In this document: one piece after another, positions 48,553 through 59,109 of the stretch
How positions within the stretch are numbered: the first letter of the stretch is position 1
How the letters are laid out: every line of letters starts with the position of its first letter
NCBI RefSeq assembly: GCF_030062155.1
Contig: NZ_CP118269.1
Coordinates: 2,790,001 to 2,854,000, forward strand
Origin: Pantoea sp. Lij88
GTDB taxonomy: Bacteria > Pseudomonadota > Gammaproteobacteria > Enterobacterales > Enterobacteriaceae
Length of the DNA stretch: 64,000 bases
Direction: 5' to 3'
Program-made: the position numbers and the translations under genes
The notes under the pieces: generated by a model
What the model was told of the DNA's origin: nothing
The model's database searches: none
What the model saw: only the letters and a program-made list of their open reading frames with translations

Positions 48553-49605
48553 TCAGCCGCGACGCTGTCTAACCGCTGCCGCCAGCTGACGCAGTACCTT
48601 GTCAGTATCTTCCCAGCCGATACAGGCATCGGTGACGCTTTTGCCATAGACCAGCGGCTCGCCGCTCTCCAGGCTCTGGTTACCTTCCACCAGATGACTC
48701 TCAATCATCACACCGACAATGGCCTTCTCACCGCTAATCAGCTGCTGTGAAACATCATCAGCCACAACCAGCTGACGCTGGAACTGCTTGCTGCTGTTGG
48801 CGTGACTGAAATCGATCATCACCTGCTGTGGCAGACCCGCTTTCGCCAGCCCCGCTTTGACCTCAGCCACATGCTGCGCACTGTAGTTCGGCTCTTTGCC
48901 GCCGCGCAGGATGATATGACAGTCACCGTTGCCGCTGGTTTCCACAATGGCAGAGTGACCATACTTCGTCACTGACAGGAAACAGTGCGGTGAACCCGCC
49001 GCGTTAATCGCATCGATCGCGACCTTAATGGTGCCATCGGTGCCGTTTTTGAAACCGACCGGACAGGAGAGACCGGACGCCAGCTCACGGTGAACCTGAG
49101 ATTCCGTGGTACGCGCACCAATCGCGCCCCAGCTCATCAGGTCAGCCACATATTGCGGGGTAATCATATCCAGAAACTCGCCCGCCGCCGGTAAACCGCT
49201 GTCGTTAATCTCCAGCAGCAGCTTACGCGCCAGACGCAGACCGTCGTTGAGCTGATAGCTGTTATCCATATACGGATCGTTGATCAGCCCTTTCCAGCCC
49301 ACTGTCGTGCGCGGCTTCTCAAAATAGACCCGCATCACCACTTCCAGCTCGCCTTTCAGCTCATCACGCAGCGCCAGCAGGCGATCGGCATACTCTTTCG
49401 CCGCTTCTGTGTCGTGAATGGAACAGGGACCAATCACCACCAGCAGGCGGTCATCCTTGCCCTGCAGGATCTGATGAATCGCCTGACGGGCCTGTGAAAC
49501 GGTCTGTGCAGCACGATCGGTCGCCGGGAATTTTTCGAGCAGCGCAACCGGAGGTAACAGCTCTTTAATCTCTTTGATGCGTAAGTCATCGTTCTGGTAA
49601 TTCAT
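48553..49605 (-). CDS. aroG: Phe-sensitive DAHP synthase AroG
   Basis: A 350-residue enzyme that condenses phosphoenolpyruvate and erythrose-4-phosphate at the entry of the shikimate pathway. It starts MNYQNDDLRIKEIKELLPP as in E. coli AroG; GPCSIHD, the KPRTTVGWKGL loop, GARTTESQVHRELASGL and GKSVTDACIGWEDT are present. No clear TyrR box could be found upstream. Confidence 0.95.
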   Translation of the reverse strand: MNYQNDDLRIKEIKELLPPVALLEKFPATDRAAQTVSQARQAIHQILQGKDDRLLVVIGPCSIHDTEAAKEYADRLLALRDELKGELEVVMRVYFEKPRTTVGWKGLINDPYMDNSYQLNDGLRLARKLLLEINDSGLPAAGEFLDMITPQYVADLMSWGAIGARTTESQVHRELASGLSCPVGFKNGTDGTIKVAIDAINAAGSPHCFLSVTKYGHSAIVETSGNGDCHIILRGGKEPNYSAQHVAEVKAGLAKAGLPQQVMIDFSHANSSKQFQRQLVVADDVSQQLISGEKAIVGVMIESHLVEGNQSLESGEPLVYGKSVTDACIGWEDTDKVLRQLAAAVRQRRG

Positions 49606-49895
49606 ACTGATTCCATATTATTTCTGGCCCGGCGCCCGCCGGACACAACCTGTCCAATGTAGCCCGAAGCGCCAGGGGTGTAAATTACCGCTGCGGGTAA
49701 AATGTTCGGGTCATATTTGCATTAATCAGGTTAGCGACTAAGCTTTTTACTAGTAAGCACTGAAGAACATCCCGCTTACACGATTTAATCACCCTGTTTA
49801 AGCCAACCGGCGAATTTTATTTCGTCAGGGATTTTATTACCCGAAATTGCACCTCTGGGCTTAAAGCAACTTCATTTATTAACGGGAGCATAATG

Positions 49896-50261
49896 ATGAA
49901 AAAGTTAGCCTTAGTTTTTTTGACAGCAGCAATGACACTGAGCAGTGGTGCAGTACTGGCTGCGGACAGCAGCAGCAATAATGGTACAGCCAACCAGGCG
50001 GCCAGTGCAGGTGCAGCAGCGGGTGGAGCGAAAGAGAATCTGCCGCCAAATAAAGTTGATAACAACAAAATTAATAACACTGGCAATGACACCAATCCTG
50101 CAACCTCTGGCAGCACTACCAGCAACGGTAATATGACTGCTAACGAAATGGATCAGAACGCCCAGTGTAAAGATGGCAAATGTCCGAACATCAATAAAAA
50201 AGTTCAGACTAAAGTGGGCGGCGGTGACGTAGATACCAAAACCGACGGCACCACCCAGTAA
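49896..50261 (+). CDS. ybgS: YbgS-like exported small protein
   Basis: A 121-residue secreted protein with signal peptide (MKKLALVFLTAAMTLSSGAV, cut near LAAD) and a low-complexity Asn/Gly/Ser/Thr-rich body. The tail, CKDGKCPNINKKVQTK followed by GGGDVDTKTDGTTQ, is nearly the same as in E. coli YbgS. It is probably periplasmic; function unknown. Two adjacent ATG codons occur (49893 and 49896), and the second is better spaced from GGGAG. It has its own terminator. Confidence 0.88.
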   Translation: MKKLALVFLTAAMTLSSGAVLAADSSSNNGTANQAASAGAAAGGAKENLPPNKVDNNKINNTGNDTNPATSGSTTSNGNMTANEMDQNAQCKDGKCPNINKKVQTKVGGGDVDTKTDGTTQ

Positions 50262-50268
50262 TTCTGTT

Positions 50269-50303
50269 TAACCCGGCGAGCTAAGGCTCTCCGGGTTTTT
50301 TTT
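50269..50303 (+). terminator. Terminator of ybgS
   Basis: AACCCGG / CCGGGTT stem followed by eight T. It separates ybgS from the two-component genes. Confidence 0.88.
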
Positions 50304-50360
50304 CCCCTCTGCCCCACTCTTCCGCTATGCTAATCCTGTGAAATTTACAGGGAATCCTTC

Positions 50361-50942
50361 ATGGCCGTTTTGCTTCTGATTGACGATCATCCGCTGGTGG
50401 AAGTGGCACTTGAAGCCGCCCTGAGCCAGTCACCCATTCCGGTTCAGCTCCTCTCTGCCAGCAGTGAAAAAGCCGCCCGTCCCCTGCTTCAGCAGCCGCT
50501 GGACATTATCGTGCTGGATATCGGCCTGCCGGATAGCGATGGACTGGAGTTTCTGCGTCGTCTGAAGATTCACCGGCCTGAATGCCCGGTCCTCATCTAC
50601 TCCGCCCAGCAGACCCGCCACTACGTGCGTCGCGCCCAGGCGCTGGGTGCCGCCGGTTACGTGGTGAAGAGCCAGCGCATGGCGCAGCTGCTTAGCGCCA
50701 TCCTGGCGGTACTGGGCGGGCAGACGGCGTTTCCGGAGATGGATGATGAGCCTGAACTTCCGCTCACCCAGAAAGAGCGTCAGATTCTGGCGCTGCTGGC
50801 CAGCGGCCTGTCCAATCTGCAAATCGCCGCCCAGCTGCACATCAGCAACAAAACGGTCAGCACCCATAAAAAGAACATTCTGGAAAAAACCGGCGCCCGT
50901 TCGGTAGTCGAACTGGCTGACCTGTGGAAGGCGCAGCAGTGA
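50361..50942 (+). CDS. NarL/FixJ-type response regulator
   Basis: A 193-residue regulator. The receiver domain (1-115) has the acidic pocket LLIDDHP, phospho-acceptor Asp53 in VLDIGLPDSDG and the Lys in VVKSQ. The LuxR-type helix-turn-helix (about 130-190) reads LTQKERQILALLASGLSNLQ, then IAAQLHISNKTVSTH. It is paired with the hybrid kinase gene that starts inside its stop codon (GTGA), like the EvgA/EvgS or BvgA/BvgS pairs. No such pair lies here in E. coli. Target genes are unknown; zitB downstream is a candidate. Confidence 0.9.
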   Translation: MAVLLLIDDHPLVEVALEAALSQSPIPVQLLSASSEKAARPLLQQPLDIIVLDIGLPDSDGLEFLRRLKIHRPECPVLIYSAQQTRHYVRRAQALGAAGYVVKSQRMAQLLSAILAVLGGQTAFPEMDDEPELPLTQKERQILALLASGLSNLQIAAQLHISNKTVSTHKKNILEKTGARSVVELADLWKAQQ

Positions 50943-53900
50943 GAGTATTTCTGCTGATGCTGCTGGTGCTGTGCGGCTCCGCGCTGGCTGAGGTACGGCC
51001 GGTGAGCAGCGTCAATCTGCCGATGATGCTGCCGGTGACGCACGCGGAAACCATGCAGGGCAAAATCCTGCGCGTTGGCCTGCTGGAAGAGAACCACGCC
51101 CCCTGGGCGATGCGCATCGGCAATGACCTCTATGGCATCAATGCCGACTATCTTTCCGCGCTGCGACAGCTGACCGGCGCGCAGTTCACACTTAACCTCT
51201 ACAGCGATCAGCCGCATCTGATGCAGGCGCTGAGCAGCGGCCAGATCGATTTCGCGCTGGGCATGTGGGTTACCCCCCTGCCAGCCGGCACCCTGAGCAG
51301 CGATAACTGGTACAGCAGCCCGCTGCGGGTCTACCGCAATCAGCAAAACCAGCGTGCCGTGATGTTTAACAGCCAGAATGCCCAACTGGCGATCAGCGAC
51401 AGCACGCTGGCCCAGCTGCCGCCCGCGCTGGCGGCGCGCCACAGCTGGCGACGCTACAGCAGCGATCTGCAGGCGCTCTATACCCTCATGAATCAGCAGA
51501 ATGACTATGTGGTGGCGGATGAGACCAGCGCCGGTTTTCTGCTGAGTCAGCTGCAGCAGGGCCAGATTTACCAGATCGCCTCCCACATCGAGGCCGGGCA
51601 GCTCAACCTGCGTGCGGTGGCACGCGATCCCCAGCTGATCAGCTGGATTAATCAGAGCCTGCGTCAGCTGCCTGCGGAACTGATGAACACGCTGCAGGCG
51701 CGCTGGAGCAGTAACCTGCCGCGTTATCAGGATACGCAGACACTGATGCTCAGCGCCGCTGAACGCGCCTGGATTGCCGATCATCCGCGTATTACCTACA
51801 CCGCCGAACCGGACAATTACCCCTGGAGCTACCGCGATGCCAGCGGAACCGCCAGAGGCTACGGCGTGGACCTGCTGAAAGCGATAGCGCAGAGCACCGG
51901 GTTGCAGTTTGAACCGGTATGGGTCAGCAATCCCCGTCAGGCCCGCACGCTGATTGAACAAAAGCAGGCGATGCTGCAACTGATGCAGCCGCTGAATGGG
52001 GATGCAATGCAGAGCACCTCACTGCCGGTGTGGCGCGCGCTGTGGGGCATCTATAGCATTCAGTCCGATACGCTGGCGCACTGGCGCGACCTGCGTGGCA
52101 AGCGCATCGGGGTATTACAGGATGACCTGGCGCTGCGCCTGCTGCCTGCAGATCTGCAGCCGCAGCAGTTTGCCGATCGTAATAGCCTCTATGACGCGCT
52201 GGCAAAAGGACAGATCGATGCGCTGGTCGATAACGTGCTCTCTGCCCGCTGGCGTATTGCCAGCCGCGATGATGCCCGCATCCACCTGGCCTTTGCCGCC
52301 AGCGACATCGCCTGGCCTATCGCGCTGGGTGTCACACCGGACCAGCCGGTGCTGCGCACGCTGCTGGATCGCGCTCTGCAGCAGATCCCGGCCGATACCC
52401 AGAGCCAGATGCGTGACAGCTGGTCTGCCCCGCCGCAGCCCGGCAGCGTCATGGTCATGGGTTCGTTGCCAATGATGGTGCTGGCGGTGGCCGGTGCGGC
52501 CATTGTGCTGCTGCTGTTGCTGCTGGCGCGCCGTTACTGGCAGCAGCGCCGGGAGCGTCAGCAGCGGGAACAGGCGGAACACGCCAATGCGATGAAGAGC
52601 CAGTTTCTGGCGACCGTCAGCCATGAGCTGCGCACGCCGATGCAGGCGATCCTCGGACTACTGGAGCTGGAGAAGCAGCAGCATAGCAGCCAGAACCTCA
52701 CGCTATTGCACAGCAGCGCACAATCGTTGCTGACGCTGCTGAATGACCTGCAGGATCATGCCCGCATCGAGAGCAACAGTTTCACCCTGGCGCCCCGTCC
52801 GCTGGCGCTGGCGCCGTGGCTCGATCAGCAGCAGCACTTTTATCATCCGTTAATGCGCACTGATGGCCCGCGTCTGATCGTCGGGGCGCTCACGCCGCTG
52901 CCTGACACGGTAATGATTGATGCCGACCGTCTGCAGCAGGTCGTCAACAACCTGATGACCAATGCGCTGAAATTTACCCGTCACGGCGCGATTCGTCTGA
53001 CCCTCGCCGCACAGGATCAACAGCTGATTCTGACGGTGAGCGACAGCGGCAGTGGTATTCCGCCCGGTGAACAGCAGAAGCTGTTTGACCCGTGGTATCA
53101 GGCGCCGTCCGGGAAATCGGTTTCGGTGCAGGGCAGCGGTCTGGGGCTGTTTATCTGCCGGGAAATGGTGCTGCGGATGGGCGGCGACATCCGGCTCGCC
53201 TCTGAACCCGGTCAGGGCACCCAGGTCACCGTGACGCTGCCGCTGGCGATCTGCGCACCGGCAAGCCACGTGGACGAGACGGCCCTGCCCGGCTTTCCAC
53301 AGCTGCGGGTGGCGATTGTTGATGACCATCCGACCAATCTGCTGGTAATGCAGCAGCAGCTGGCACGCTTTGCGATTCAGGCGGACATCTTCGAACAGGG
53401 ACGCGCGCTACTGCAGGCCGATGCGCAGCAGCCTTATGACCTGCTGTTTATCGACCAGATGATGCCGCGTCCCGACGGCACGCTGCTGATGCGGATATTG
53501 CGCCGGCGTGACCGCCAGCGTAAACGACAGGCGATGCGGGTACTCTGCTCGGCTGATGCGCAGCTGCTGTCGCGCCGCCTTGAGGAGCAGGAGCGGGTAT
53601 TGATCAAGCCGGTGCAGTTAGCCGATCTCAGCGCGCTACTGGCGGAGTGGCAGGAAGATCCGCTGGCGTCGCTGGATGCCAATCTGTGGCAGCTGGCGCA
53701 GCAGAATGACAAATTCCTCAGCCGTCTGAGTCAGACGCTGCACAGTACGGTAACGCAGGATCTGGCTGTGATGCACGAGGCGCACGAGCGCGCAGACTGG
53801 ACGCAGTTCGCCGAGGCGGCACACAGGATGAAAGGAAGCTGGTTACTGGTGGGGCTGGAGCATGGTGCCCGGCTCAGCCAGCAACTGACGGAGCAGGTAA

Positions 53901-54001
53901 AACAGAATCAGGACACGTCTGAGACGTGGCAATTACTGATATTATTAGCAAACAGGTTACTGAAAAAACTGGAAACTTATGGCACATACCCACACTCATA
54001 G
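50939..54001 (+). CDS. EvgS/BvgS-type hybrid sensor histidine kinase
   Basis: A 1020-residue inner-membrane sensor. A signal peptide (1-18) is followed by two periplasmic binding-protein-3 domains (about 35-255 and 270-505), a membrane segment (about 513-535), HisKA with His562 ([11 protein letters not shown]), HATPase with [20 protein letters not shown] and [13 protein letters not shown], a receiver domain with Asp839 (LFIDQMMP), and a C-terminal Hpt domain with His962 (AAHRMKGSW). All four phosphorelay residues are present. Start is GTG 50939, overlapping the regulator stop; there is no cytoplasmic PAS domain as in BvgS. Its 3' end overlaps zitB by 23 bases. The ligand is unknown. Confidence 0.9.
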   Translation: MRVFLLMLLVLCGSALAEVRPVSSVNLPMMLPVTHAETMQGKILRVGLLEENHAPWAMRIGNDLYGINADYLSALRQLTGAQFTLNLYSDQPHLMQALSSGQIDFALGMWVTPLPAGTLSSDNWYSSPLRVYRNQQNQRAVMFNSQNAQLAISDSTLAQLPPALAARHSWRRYSSDLQALYTLMNQQNDYVVADETSAGFLLSQLQQGQIYQIASHIEAGQLNLRAVARDPQLISWINQSLRQLPAELMNTLQARWSSNLPRYQDTQTLMLSAAERAWIADHPRITYTAEPDNYPWSYRDASGTARGYGVDLLKAIAQSTGLQFEPVWVSNPRQARTLIEQKQAMLQLMQPLNGDAMQSTSLPVWRALWGIYSIQSDTLAHWRDLRGKRIGVLQDDLALRLLPADLQPQQFADRNSLYDALAKGQIDALVDNVLSARWRIASRDDARIHLAFAASDIAWPIALGVTPDQPVLRTLLDRALQQIPADTQSQMRDSWSAPPQPGSVMVMGSLPMMVLAVAGAAIVLLLLLLARRYWQQRRERQQREQAEHANAMKSQFLATVSHELRTPMQAILGLLELEKQQHSSQNLTLLHSSAQSLLTLLNDLQDHARIESNSFTLAPRPLALAPWLDQQQHFYHPLMRTDGPRLIVGALTPLPDTVMIDADRLQQVVNNLMTNALKFTRHGAIRLTLAAQDQQLILTVSDSGSGIPPGEQQKLFDPWYQAPSGKSVSVQGSGLGLFICREMVLRMGGDIRLASEPGQGTQVTVTLPLAICAPASHVDETALPGFPQLRVAIVDDHPTNLLVMQQQLARFAIQADIFEQGRALLQADAQQPYDLLFIDQMMPRPDGTLLMRILRRRDRQRKRQAMRVLCSADAQLLSRRLEEQERVLIKPVQLADLSALLAEWQEDPLASLDANLWQLAQQNDKFLSRLSQTLHSTVTQDLAVMHEAHERADWTQFAEAAHRMKGSWLLVGLEHGARLSQQLTEQVKQNQDTSETWQLLILLANRLLKKLETYGTYPHS

Positions 54002-54968
54002 CGGGCAGGATAGTAATCGCACGCGTCTGGCGGCCGCCTTCGGGGTGACCGTCGTCTTCATGGTTGCTGAAGTCATTGGCGGCTGGCTCTCAGGTTCACT
54101 GGCGCTGCTGGCGGACGCCGGACATATGCTGACCGATGCCGCAGCCTTGCTGATGGCCTTGCTGGCGGTTCATTTCTCACGCCGTAAACCCAATGCACGC
54201 CACACCTTTGGCCTGCTGCGTCTGACCACGGTCGCGGCCTTTGTTAACGCCATTGCGCTGCTGGGCATTACCGCGCTGATCGTCTGGGAGGCCGTACGCC
54301 GCTTTGCCGACCCGCAACCGGTGACTGGCGGACTGATGCTGGGGATCGCGATTGGCGGCCTGGTGGCCAATATTCTGTCGTTCTGGCTGCTGCATCACGG
54401 CAGCGGCGAGAAAAACCTCAACGTGCGGGCCGCGGCGCTGCATGTGATGGGAGACCTGCTCGGTTCGGTGGGCGCGATTGTGGCGGCGGTGATCATCCTG
54501 CTGACCGGCTGGACGCCCATCGACCCGATTCTGTCGCTGCTGGTGTCACTGCTGGTGCTGCGCAGCGCCTGGTCGCTGCTGCGTGAGAGTCTGCAGGAGT
54601 TACTGGAAGGGGCACCGCATTCACTGGATGTGAACAAACTGACACGGGATCTCACCCTGAACATCGCCGAGGTGCGCAATGTTCACCATGTGCATCTGTG
54701 GCAAGTGGGCGAAAAACCGATGCTGACGCTGCATGCGCAGGTGATCCCGCCTTACGATCACGATGCGCTGCTGCATCGCATTCACGACTATCTGCGCGAG
54801 AACTATCAGATTGCGCACGCGACGGTGCAGATGGAGTATCAGCCCTGTGCCGGCGCCGAGTGTGAACTCGGCTCAGACAACGCTGCTGCGACCGGCCATG
54901 ACCACAGTCATTCACACGACCATGATCATGACCACGCTCACGCTAAAGGCGAAGCGCACACTCACTGA
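53979..54968 (+). CDS. zitB: Zinc exporter ZitB (cation diffusion facilitator)
   Basis: A 329-residue proton-driven Zn(II) exporter with six membrane segments. Metal-site residues are in [16 protein letters not shown] and [14 protein letters not shown]; His-rich ends are MAHTHTHS and a C-terminal run of His/Asp ([16 protein letters not shown]). It follows E. coli ZitB closely. Its first 23 bases lie inside the kinase gene, so it is probably translated from the same message, and its end overlaps pnuC by seven bases on the other strand. Confidence 0.94.
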   Translation: MAHTHTHSGQDSNRTRLAAAFGVTVVFMVAEVIGGWLSGSLALLADAGHMLTDAAALLMALLAVHFSRRKPNARHTFGLLRLTTVAAFVNAIALLGITALIVWEAVRRFADPQPVTGGLMLGIAIGGLVANILSFWLLHHGSGEKNLNVRAAALHVMGDLLGSVGAIVAAVIILLTGWTPIDPILSLLVSLLVLRSAWSLLRESLQELLEGAPHSLDVNKLTRDLTLNIAEVRNVHHVHLWQVGEKPMLTLHAQVIPPYDHDALLHRIHDYLRENYQIAHATVQMEYQPCAGAECELGSDNAAATGHDHSHSHDHDHDHAHAKGEAHTH

Positions 54969-55684
54969 GCCGACAGCGCGCGGGAACCCTGTTGCCGCGC
55001 GCTGCGGATCCACATACGTGATCCGTTCAGTGCAATCAGCGTCAGAATCACATACTCCAGCGACATCGCATAGACGCCCTGACGGGCGAAAATCATCACA
55101 CTTATTACGTTGATGATGACCCATAGCAGCCAGTTCTCAACATATTTGCGCGTCATCAGCACCATCGCGGCAATCGACAACACCATCATGCACGAATCCC
55201 AGAACGGGAAGGCATCCGGCTGCAGCACAGGCATCGCCACCGACAGGCCAAGACCGTTCATCAGCGTCACCGCCGCGCGGGTTAACAGCGCAAACACCGG
55301 ATCGATGTAGAGAGTCATCAGCGCAATCGCAATCACACAGCCCGCCGTCCAGGCCAGCGCTTTGGGCAGCGGCAGCCAGCGGATTTTCAGCGCCGCCTGG
55401 TGATCCCCGGTCTGACGACTCCAGGCGTACCAGCCATAGATATTGGCGGCAAAGAAGAAGAGCTGCAGCAACAGGCTGGCGTAGAGCTGAATCTGAAAGA
55501 AGATCACCGCAAACAGCGTGACGTTAATCAGGCCGAACGGATAGTTGATGATTTTTTCCAGGCTAGCAAACCAGATACAGAGTAGGCCTGCCAGCGTGCC
55601 GATGGCCTCAATCCATGAGAGATCGTAGCCTCCGGCACCCAGAGGAATGTGAACCAGAATATTATGTGTGCTGAAGAAATCCAT
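54962..55684 (-). CDS. pnuC: Nicotinamide riboside transporter PnuC
   Basis: A 240-residue membrane protein with seven segments that facilitates entry of nicotinamide riboside. It starts [20 protein letters not shown] as in E. coli, and has [45 protein letters not shown] and [18 protein letters not shown]. It is downstream of nadA (23-base gap) and is likely co-regulated by NadR. Confidence 0.94.
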   Translation of the reverse strand: MDFFSTHNILVHIPLGAGGYDLSWIEAIGTLAGLLCIWFASLEKIINYPFGLINVTLFAVIFFQIQLYASLLLQLFFFAANIYGWYAWSRQTGDHQAALKIRWLPLPKALAWTAGCVIAIALMTLYIDPVFALLTRAAVTLMNGLGLSVAMPVLQPDAFPFWDSCMMVLSIAAMVLMTRKYVENWLLWVIINVISVMIFARQGVYAMSLEYVILTLIALNGSRMWIRSARQQGSRALSAQ

Positions 55685-55707
55685 GCAGAGCACCTGTCCG
55701 GGAACGC

Positions 55708-56769
55708 TTAGGCGTTGCCCTTCACGTTGAGTTTGAGTTCCGCTGCAAAGGATAGCATGCGATTAAGCGGCAGTAACGCCGCCTCTCGCAGCGTCTCATC
55801 TACCTGAATCTCATGTTCCACCCCACCCGACTCCAGCGCCTCTGCGATGGCTTTAAGGCCGTTCATCGCCATCCACGGACAGTGAGCACAGCTGCGGCAG
55901 GTTGCGCCTTCTCCGGCAGTCGGCGCTTCCAGCAGCTCTTTATCCGGCACCGCCTGCTGCATTTTGTAGAAGATGCCGCGATCGGTCGCGACAATCATCT
56001 GCGGATGCGGCAGGGATTTCGCGGCCTGGATCAGCTGGCTGGTCGAGCCAACCGCGTCGGCCAGATCGACAATCGCCTGCGGTGACTCCGGATGCACCAG
56101 CACCGCCGCATCGGGATAGAGCGCTTTCATGCGCTGCAGCGCCTGGGTTTTGAACTCGTCATGCACAATGCAGGCACCCTGCCAGCAGAGCACATCCGCG
56201 CCCGACTTCTGAGTGACGTAGCGGCCAAGGTGACGATCCGGTGCCCAGATGATCTTTTCTCCCAGGCTGTCGAGATGCTCAATCAGCTCAACCGCAATGC
56301 TGGAGGTCACCACCCAGTCGGCCCGCGCTTTGACAGCCGCCGAGGTGTTGGCATACACCACCACGGTGCGATCGGGATGCGCATCGCAGAAGGCGTTAAA
56401 CTCTTCGATGGGACAGCCGAGGTCCAGTGAGCACTCCGCCTGCAGCGTCGGCATCAGCACGGTTTTTTCGGGACTGAGGATTTTGGCGGTTTCGCCCATA
56501 AAGCGCACGCCAGCCACCAGCAGTGTGGTGGCTGAATGGTTGCTGCCAAAGCGTGCCATCTCCAGCGAGTCGGAGACGCAGCCGCCGGTCTCTTCCGCCA
56601 GCGCCTGGATTTCCGGATCGGTGTAGTAGTGCGCCACCATTACCGCGTTACGCGCCTTCAGCAGCGCTTTGATTTTCTCACGGTAAAACGCCTTCTCGTC
56701 ATCACTCAGGCGGGTGGGTTTGGGCGGAAAAGGATAAACGGCGGTTTCAGGATCAAACATCACACTCAT
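55708..56769 (-). CDS. nadA: Quinolinate synthase NadA
   Basis: A 353-residue iron-sulfur enzyme that joins iminoaspartate and dihydroxyacetone phosphate to give quinolinate for NAD synthesis. [34 protein letters not shown] and the cluster ligand region [16 protein letters not shown] are present. First gene of nadA-pnuC, with a NadR box upstream. Confidence 0.95.
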   Translation of the reverse strand: MSVMFDPETAVYPFPPKPTRLSDDEKAFYREKIKALLKARNAVMVAHYYTDPEIQALAEETGGCVSDSLEMARFGSNHSATTLLVAGVRFMGETAKILSPEKTVLMPTLQAECSLDLGCPIEEFNAFCDAHPDRTVVVYANTSAAVKARADWVVTSSIAVELIEHLDSLGEKIIWAPDRHLGRYVTQKSGADVLCWQGACIVHDEFKTQALQRMKALYPDAAVLVHPESPQAIVDLADAVGSTSQLIQAAKSLPHPQMIVATDRGIFYKMQQAVPDKELLEAPTAGEGATCRSCAHCPWMAMNGLKAIAEALESGGVEHEIQVDETLREAALLPLNRMLSFAAELKLNVKGNA

Positions 56770-56842
56770 GACACAGCTCTCGTTTTGTCTAATTAACGAA
56801 AATCGCCTGAGGAGGCGAATAATGGCGATGAATCCGCCGTCG

Positions 56843-56860
56843 TGTTTTATATGCTAAACA
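56843..56860. promoter_or_regulatory. NadR operator upstream of nadA
   Basis: TGTTTTATATGCTAAACA is a near-perfect match to the NadR box TGTTTA-N6-TAAACA (one change). It lies about 75-90 bases upstream of the nadA start. Confidence 0.85.
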
Positions 56861-56895
56861 CGATAGCGGAAAAGCCAGACTGTGTCGTGAGATAT

Positions 56896-57438
56896 TTACT
56901 CTGGCTGCATCACAGCACCCACCCTGCCCGGCTGCGTTTCATCCGCCAGCACCAGCGGTTTCTGCGGCGCTTCCAGTGCCAGCAGGAACGCTTTGATATC
57001 CAGCCCGCCCGCAAAGCCGGTCAGCTTGCCGTTAGCACCGATCACGCGATGGCACGGTGCGACAATGGAGAGTGGATTACGCCCGTTGGCGGCGCCGACC
57101 GCCCGCACCGCCTGCGGATGGCCGATCTCCCGCGCAATCTGGCTGTAGCTGCGGGTCTCACCAAACGGGATCGCCACCAGCGCCTGCCAGACTTTCTTCT
57201 GAAAGTCGGTGCCGACCATGTCGAGCGGCAGCTCAAAACAGCGACGCGCACCGGTAAAGTACTCGCTGAGCTGACGTTCGGTTTCGATCAGAATGGGATG
57301 ATCGTCATTGCGCATTTGCGGTAAAAACCGGGTGCGTTTCGGATCGTCGTTTTCCCACAAAATCCCCGCCAGGCCGCAATCGCTGGCGACCAGCTTCAGT
57401 TCGCCCACCGGGGTAACTATCGATTTGAAGTAATACAT
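56896..57438 (-). CDS. ogt: Methylated-DNA--protein-cysteine methyltransferase (Ogt type)
   Basis: A 180-residue suicide repair protein that takes alkyl groups from O6-alkylguanine and O4-alkylthymine. The acceptor is Cys129 in VAPCHRVIG; the helix-turn-helix RSYSQIAREIGHPQAVRAVG and Asn in AANGRNPLSIV are conserved. The length fits Ogt, not the Ada C-terminus. It is divergent from the Ada-AlkA fusion gene. Confidence 0.92.
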   Translation of the reverse strand: MYYFKSIVTPVGELKLVASDCGLAGILWENDDPKRTRFLPQMRNDDHPILIETERQLSEYFTGARRCFELPLDMVGTDFQKKVWQALVAIPFGETRSYSQIAREIGHPQAVRAVGAANGRNPLSIVAPCHRVIGANGKLTGFAGGLDIKAFLLALEAPQKPLVLADETQPGRVGAVMQPE

Positions 57439-57491
57439 GGTGATTCTCCCGTCACGATTCCGTCACCCAGTATCGCACTTTTCATCAGCCT

Positions 57492-57548
57492 GACTGGCTG
57501 TTTTCGGTCATGGCTATAAACTGTTGTGCTGTCCGAAAACAGCCAGTC
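57492..57548. promoter_or_regulatory. Perfect 16-bp inverted repeat between ogt and the Ada-AlkA gene
   Basis: GACTGGCTGTTTTCGG (57492-57507) and its exact complement CCGAAAACAGCCAGTC (57533-57548) are separated by 25 bases that include CTATAAA, a possible -10 element. It sits midway between the two divergent start codons and is not a terminator. It is a candidate operator for a regulator of both genes, perhaps the Ada domain itself. It does not resemble the E. coli Ada box. Confidence 0.65.
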
Positions 57549-57596
57549 TGCCGGGAGTCACCGGTGTAGGCTGCGCTTATTTACCGGAGAAATGCC

Positions 57597-59072
57597 ATGC
57601 TCGATCCCGACATTGCCTATCAGGCGCTGACCTCTCGTGACACCCGCTTTGACGGCGTTTTCTTTGTGGGCGTGACCTCAACCGGTATCTACTGCCGTCC
57701 GGTCTGCCCGGTCAAAGCACCGATGCAGAAGAACTGCCTCTTCTTCAGCAGCGCCGAGGCGGCCGAGAAAGCACGCTTCCGACCCTGCCTGCGCTGCCGG
57801 CCTGAGCTGGCTCCCGGCAACGCGCCGGTTGATCAGCCGCATCGCGTGGCGGAACAGCTGATTCAGCGCATCGAAGAAGGCATGCTGGAAGAGCGCGAAG
57901 GGCTGGAGGCGATTGCCGCTGAATTCGGTCTCAGCCTGCGTCAGCTGCGCCGTATCGTGCAGCATGAGCTCGGCGTCTCGCCGCTGGAGCTGAAGCAGAC
58001 GCGACGCATGCTGCTGGCAAAGCAGCTGCTGACCGAGACACAACTGCCGGTCACAGAGGTCGCCTACGCCAGCGGCTTCAGCAGCCTGCGCCGTTTCAAT
58101 GATGTGTTCCAGGCACGCTACCGCATGACGCCGAGCGCGCTGCGGCGTGACGACACAGGGACGAAGCGCGCGCAGCCCGGCGACCGCGTGACGCTGCGGC
58201 TGGCCTATCGCCCTCCCTACGACTGGGCGGCGATGCTCTGGTTTCTGCAGACGCACCTGATGAAGGAGGTCGAGGCGGTGGAAGATGGCTGCTGGCGACG
58301 CACCGTGGCGCTGGGTCGCTGCCGGGGCTGGGTCAGTGTTTCCCATCTGCCGCAGAAGAACGCACTGCAGGTGACGCTCTCCACCTCGCTGACCCCGGTA
58401 CTGCCCCTGCTGCTGCGCCGTCTGCGCGATCTGTTTGACCTCGACGCGCAACCGCAGCGTATCGCCGCCTGTCTGGTCCAGGACCCGCTGCTGGCACCCA
58501 GCCTGATCGCACATCCAGGTCTGCGCGTGCCTGGCGCCTTCGATGCCTTCGAACTGGGCGTACGATCCATTATCGGCCAGCAGGTAACGGTCAAAGCGGC
58601 CACAACCGTCAGCAGCCGTTTTGCCGCCGCCTTTGGCGAGCCCTGCGAGACGCCGTTTGCCGATCTGACCCGCTACACCGCGCAACCTGAACGCATCGCC
58701 GGACTGACGGTGGATGACGTTGCGCCGATGGGCATCGTCAGCGCCGCCCGTTCCCGCGCCATCATCGCCTTTGCCAGCGCCTGCGCCAGCGGCGATCTGC
58801 GTCTCAGTGCTGCACAGCCGCCTGACGAGGTGATAAAAAAGCTGGTCAGCCTGCCGGGCATTGGTCCCTGGACCGCGCACTACATCGCGATGCGCGCCCT
58901 GCGCTGGCCGGATGCGTTTCCCAAAGAGGACATCGCCATCCGTAATAACCTGGGCGGCCTGTCATCCAAAGAAGCGGAAGCGCGCTCGCAATCCTGGCGC
59001 CCCTGGCGCAGCTATGCGGTGATGCATATCTGGGAGAGCCTGGCGGTGGCTAAGGTAAAGAAAAAGGCGTGA
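57597..59072 (+). CDS. Ada-AlkA fusion: methylphosphotriester-sensing activator with 3-methyladenine glycosylase
   Basis: A 491-residue fusion. Residues 1-75 are the Ada metal-binding domain with four zinc Cys (33, 37, 64, 67), of which one would accept methyl from phosphotriesters. Residues about 85-185 form an AraC-type helix-turn-helix (LPVTEVAYASGFSSLRRFND). Residues about 195-490 are AlkA-like: N-terminal sandwich, then helix-hairpin-helix LPGIGPWTAHYIAMRAL and the catalytic Asp445 in FPKEDIAIRN. The O6-methyltransferase domain of E. coli Ada is missing and is supplied by ogt next door. The gene would both sense and repair methylation damage. Confidence 0.9.
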   Translation: MLDPDIAYQALTSRDTRFDGVFFVGVTSTGIYCRPVCPVKAPMQKNCLFFSSAEAAEKARFRPCLRCRPELAPGNAPVDQPHRVAEQLIQRIEEGMLEEREGLEAIAAEFGLSLRQLRRIVQHELGVSPLELKQTRRMLLAKQLLTETQLPVTEVAYASGFSSLRRFNDVFQARYRMTPSALRRDDTGTKRAQPGDRVTLRLAYRPPYDWAAMLWFLQTHLMKEVEAVEDGCWRRTVALGRCRGWVSVSHLPQKNALQVTLSTSLTPVLPLLLRRLRDLFDLDAQPQRIAACLVQDPLLAPSLIAHPGLRVPGAFDAFELGVRSIIGQQVTVKAATTVSSRFAAAFGEPCETPFADLTRYTAQPERIAGLTVDDVAPMGIVSAARSRAIIAFASACASGDLRLSAAQPPDEVIKKLVSLPGIGPWTAHYIAMRALRWPDAFPKEDIAIRNNLGGLSSKEAEARSQSWRPWRSYAVMHIWESLAVAKVKKKA

Positions 59073-59109
59073 CGGCGGATACAGGGCAACTCTCCCCGCA
59101 ACGCAAAAG

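Noticed and set aside
49606..49760. Possible TyrR box upstream of aroG (TGTAAA ... GGTAAA)
   Set aside because: The half-sites are neither at the TGTAAA-N6-TTTACA spacing nor an inverted repeat, so I do not call it.
53979..54001. Frameshift between the hybrid kinase and zitB
   Set aside because: Both proteins are complete and in different frames; the 23-base overlap is a true gene overlap.
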